A stretch of DNA of 7,406 bases from NCBI GenBank assembly GCA_022821935.1, contig JAJECR010000055.1, positions 1 to 7,406 of the forward strand. The letters run 5' to 3'. Each line of letters begins with the position of its first letter. The stretch's first letter is position 1. Below, piece by piece: positions 4,849-7,406 of this stretch. The DNA comes from Candidatus Latescibacterota bacterium (GTDB lineage Bacteria > JAAXHH01). A program made the translations under genes and the position numbers. Under the pieces are notes generated by a model. It made no database searches and had not been told where the DNA came from. It saw only the letters and a list, made by a program, of their open reading frames with translations.

Positions 4849-6599
4849 CAACCGTCCAGTCTCTCTTTGCCGATGTACATCTCGGTGTACACGGTATTGT
4901 TTTCCCAGAAGGGATAGAAACCCGCACGGTCCTGTTTCAGCCCCTTGAGCCAAGGTTTGCGGAGCTGAAACCGGTGGTCGTGCCACAGAAATGCGCCGAC
5001 GACGTCGGAAACAAGTATCCTTTCCGCCTTTTCGTAGAGCTGCATCCGCCGGCCACGATCAGGTTCCCCCCGGGCCCGGTCGATCAGGTCGTTGAAACGG
5101 GCGTTGGTCCAGTCGTGCCGGGTGAATCCCCTGGGCTGCGAGCGCCAGGGAACGCCGAGCAGGCTCTGCGGATCGGAGAAGTCGGCGCCGTAACCGACCA
5201 TGCCGACCGGTATCTCCCATTCGTACATCAGTTGATTGAAGGCGTTTGCCTGCATGTTTCGGATTTCGAGCCGGATACCGAGGATTTCGAGCAGTTGTTC
5301 CTGGATCATCTGCGCGGCCTGGCCACTCTGCGAGGAAGGGGGTGCGTCGCGCAACCAGATCTCGATGGCGGGGAATCCCTTGCCGCCGGGATATCCGGCT
5401 TCGGCCATCAGCCGGCGCGCGGTCTCCGGATCGAACGTCTGGAAGCGCTTCAGGCGTTCGCCGGCATATCCGGGGAAATTGGGGGGACGCATGCCGTAGG
5501 CCGGCCGAACGGCCCCCTTGAACAGCACGTCGGCGATGGTCTGCTTGTCGATGGCCCTGGCGATGGCCTGACGTACGCGGACATCGTTGAAGGGCGGCTC
5601 CCGGGTTTTGAAAAACAGGTATACGGTGGACACGCCGTTGAACTTCCAGAGCTGTCCGCTCAGTTCAGGGTCGTTTCTGATGCGGTCGAGATCGGCCGGG
5701 CTGCCCACGCCGACCAGGTCCACCTCGTCGTTCTCGTACGGCAGCAGGCCCACGCCACCGGACGCGCTACCGGTCCCCGCCGTTCCCGAGAAGAGGCGGA
5801 CGATCTTCCTGAAATGGCCCGGATTGTTCCCTTTGTAATGCGGATTGAGCCGGAAGGTCATGTACTTGCCCTGAACCCATTCATCCAACCGGAAGGCGGA
5901 GTTGCTCACACACCGTCCGGCTTCCGTCCATCGCCTGCCGTATTTCTCCACCTGCCATCGCGGTACCGGCGAAGAGGCCGTGTACGAGGTCACGTAAGGC
6001 AGATAGGCACAGGGTTCTTCGGTTTCGATTTCGAAGGTCAGGTCGTCAATCGCCCGTACGCCGAGCAGTTCCGTGTCGTCGATCTCACGCTGGTTGTATG
6101 CCCTGGCGCCCTTGATGTCATAGTAGAAGAAGGCATACACGTTGCCGCTGTCCGGGTGGAGCAGGCGCTTGTACGTGTATACGAAGTCGTGGGCGGTGAC
6201 GGGCGTGCCATCGCTCCAGCGCGCACCGGGATGGAGGTGGAACGTCCATGTTCTTCCGTCGGGCGAACGCTCCCACCGGTCCGCCGCGCCTGGAATGAGT
6301 TCTTCGTTCTCGTCGACCATGCAGAGGCGATCGAACAGGAACGCGCTGCCCAGGGATTCGTACAGGGCGACGCTGACGTCCAGGCTGGAGGGTTCGTTTG
6401 AAAAGTAGCGGTACACCTGGCGTTCGGGCGGCGCCGCATCCGCCGGGAGTGGCCTGGCTGCCGCTTCTTCCCCGGGGATGGTCTCTACGAATGGATGTCC
6501 GGGAAGACCGGACGGACCATCACTGCAGGACGAAGTCAACAACAGGGCGACGAGCGCGTTCAAACAAAACGGCCAGTGCGATCTTCTCTGTGCAGACAT
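4848..6599 (-). CDS. OppA/DppA-family extracellular solute-binding lipoprotein (SBP family 5)
   Basis: This is the binding component of a peptide/nickel-type ABC importer, 583 residues, slightly longer than the usual 500-560. The N terminus has RR, a hydrophobic core (about 11-22) and Cys25 preceded by LTSS, a somewhat non-standard lipobox, so it is probably lipid-anchored. A Pro/Ala-rich linker runs to about residue 60. The family-5 signature is at 111-147 (SPDGRTWTFHLHPGARWSDG onward, then AHDFVYTYKR). The second-domain motif PPFNDVRVRQAIARAID is at 335-351, and a DFSDPQSLL segment is at 473-481. A Gly/Ser-rich stretch, SGTAGTGSASGGVG (271-284), looks like an insertion. The ATG at 6599 has GAGG 4 bases upstream. 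It starts 33 bases after the SulP gene and ends 13 before the SDR gene. No permease or ATPase of the opp/dpp type is nearby, so the ligand (peptide, sugar or other) is open. Confidence 0.92.
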   Translation of the reverse strand: MSAQRRSHWPFCLNALVALLLTSSCSDGPSGLPGHPFVETIPGEEAAARPLPADAAPPERQVYRYFSNEPSSLDVSVALYESLGSAFLFDRLCMVDENEELIPGAADRWERSPDGRTWTFHLHPGARWSDGTPVTAHDFVYTYKRLLHPDSGNVYAFFYYDIKGARAYNQREIDDTELLGVRAIDDLTFEIETEEPCAYLPYVTSYTASSPVPRWQVEKYGRRWTEAGRCVSNSAFRLDEWVQGKYMTFRLNPHYKGNNPGHFRKIVRLFSGTAGTGSASGGVGLLPYENDEVDLVGVGSPADLDRIRNDPELSGQLWKFNGVSTVYLFFKTREPPFNDVRVRQAIARAIDKQTIADVLFKGAVRPAYGMRPPNFPGYAGERLKRFQTFDPETARRLMAEAGYPGGKGFPAIEIWLRDAPPSSQSGQAAQMIQEQLLEILGIRLEIRNMQANAFNQLMYEWEIPVGMVGYGADFSDPQSLLGVPWRSQPRGFTRHDWTNARFNDLIDRARGEPDRGRRMQLYEKAERILVSDVVGAFLWHDHRFQLRKPWLKGLKQDRAGFYPFWENNTVYTEMYIGKERLDG

Positions 6600-6632
6600 G
6601 CGCCCTCGTCTTGCTCATGTATCCAATCAGGA

Positions 6633-7406
6633 TTACATGCCGAGCATTTTCCTGGCGATTTCACGCGCTTCATCCAGCGTGTTCACGATGTGTGCTTCCG
6701 GTACGCGCTGGATGATGCCGAGGGCGGAAAGGGTCTCCTCGACGGATCCGGAGAGGGACAGGACGATGAACTTTGTGTCCTCGCTGGTGGCGACATCCAT
6801 GAGCTGTTCGACGACCATGGCCGCGCTGTCATCAATGTACGTGGCCCCGGAGAAATCGAAGATGACGACGTCGTGATCCTTGATGTCCTCGCTGATCACT
6901 CCCACCAGTTTCTTGGACGAAGCGACAGTGAAACTTCCCCTGAGCGCAACCAGCCCGACCCGGGCCATAAACTGATCCATGCTGGCGGTGTCGTCCTCCT
7001 GGGTGAAAAACTGCCGGTCGAGCAGCGGCACGGACACCACGCTGTCAAGTTCCAGGTTTTCCAGTTTCCGGGCGTGGGCCATGCCCGCGACGATCAGTCC
7101 TATCGCTACCGCGGTGATCAGGTCGACGAAAACGGTCAGCCCCAGGGTGAGCAGCAGGATGAAAAGGTGTTCCCTGTGTAGACGGTGGACCCGCGTCAGG
7201 ATCCGCCAGTCGACGATGTCCCAGCCAACCTTCATCAGTATGCCCGCGAGTACAGCGTGCGGGATCGGTTCGACGACCCAACCCAGGCCCATGAGAAGTA
7301 CCAGCAGGATCAGGGATCGCAATGCGCCGGACAGGCGCGTGGCGCCGCCGGCCCGGATGTTGGTCACCGTGCCCATGGTGGCACCGGCGCCGGGAAGTCC
7401 GCCAAT
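6633..7406 (-). CDS. SulP-family anion transporter with C-terminal STAS domain (5' end outside window)
   Basis: This is the C-terminal 257 residues of an inner-membrane SulP (SLC26-like) transporter, which moves sulfate, bicarbonate or other anions. The visible part begins IGGLPGAGATMGTVTNIRAG and continues with TRLSG, the highly conserved SulP motif, so the ATG at 7376 is internal and the gene runs off the window. Hydrophobic segments lie at about 27-65 and 79-108 and include PHAVLAGILMKVGWDIVDW. A cytoplasmic linker leads to a STAS domain (about 146-255) with VVIFDFSGATYIDDSAA (180-196). Asp193-Ser194 matches the Asp-Ser site that is phosphorylated in anti-sigma antagonists of this fold. 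The protein ends KMLGM. Full SulP proteins are usually 500-600 residues, so more than half is missing. It is likely the upstream gene of the operon with the binding protein and the SDR. The transported anion cannot be inferred from this half. Confidence 0.92.
   Translation of the reverse strand: MGGLPGAGATMGTVTNIRAGGATRLSGALRSLILLVLLMGLGWVVEPIPHAVLAGILMKVGWDIVDWRILTRVHRLHREHLFILLLTLGLTVFVDLITAVAIGLIVAGMAHARKLENLELDSVVSVPLLDRQFFTQEDDTASMDQFMARVGLVALRGSFTVASSKKLVGVISEDIKDHDVVIFDFSGATYIDDSAAMVVEQLMDVATSEDTKFIVLSLSGSVEETLSALGIIQRVPEAHIVNTLDEAREIARKMLGM

Noticed and set aside
4835..4927. Possible 31-residue N-terminal extension of the SDR
   Set aside because: It overlaps the end of the binding-protein gene, lacks a ribosome site and adds residues with no SDR similarity. 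ATG 4834 has AAAGGA at good spacing.
4482..6401. Long open frame (639 codons) on the + strand across the binding-protein and SDR genes
   Set aside because: It is antisense to two well-supported genes. The translation is Pro/Arg/Val-rich with no family motifs, as expected for a GC-rich shadow frame.
6495..7181. 228-codon + strand frame opposite the SulP/STAS gene
   Set aside because: The opposite strand encodes unmistakable SulP and STAS motifs; the + frame shows none.

Overview
The window looks like a chromosomal stretch from a GC-rich, probably Gram-negative bacterium, perhaps from an uncultured lineage. The flanking genes are about 60-68% G+C in the 60-base lines I counted. Ordinary bacterial Shine-Dalgarno sites precede some of them, and a predicted lipoprotein binding protein fits a diderm with a periplasm. 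I cannot name the phylum from sequence alone. The window is gene-dense: there are no RNA genes, CRISPR arrays or transposases, and no gene-free gap exceeds about 150 bases.

Left region (1-2111, + strand): the 3' part of a periplasmic sugar-binding protein is followed by a complete double-domain RbsA/MglA/XylG-type ATPase. This is two thirds of a carbohydrate ABC importer. The membrane permease that normally completes such an operon does not follow in this window.

Central region (about 2112-4015, - strand): a clearly AT-richer block (32-47% G+C in sampled lines) of about 1.9 kb holds two genes that overlap by 4 bases. The first encodes a stand-alone HipA/HipT-like Ser/Thr kinase core with no N-terminal HipA subdomain. 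The second encodes a protein whose N-terminal half resembles that missing subdomain (HipS-like) and whose C-terminal half resembles a HIRAN domain, a DNA-end-binding module. No HipB-like repressor is visible, but a perfect 6+6 dyad lies just upstream of the kinase. An 8-base repeat, TACGTAGT, occurs on both sides of the block. I read this as a horizontally acquired, split HipA-type kinase module, possibly toxin-antitoxin or defence. It is the most interesting part of the window.

Right region (4016-7406, - strand, GC-rich again): three co-directional genes with short gaps run SulP/STAS anion transporter (5' end outside the window), OppA/DppA-type solute-binding lipoprotein, then a short-chain dehydrogenase/reductase. 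The spacing (33 and 13 bases) suggests one transcript. No oligopeptide permease or ATPase genes accompany the binding protein here. The dehydrogenase has lost the Asn of the usual catalytic tetrad.

Taken together, the two flanks are ordinary uptake and metabolism genes, and a small foreign-looking kinase/HIRAN cassette sits between the ATPase gene and the end of the dehydrogenase operon.
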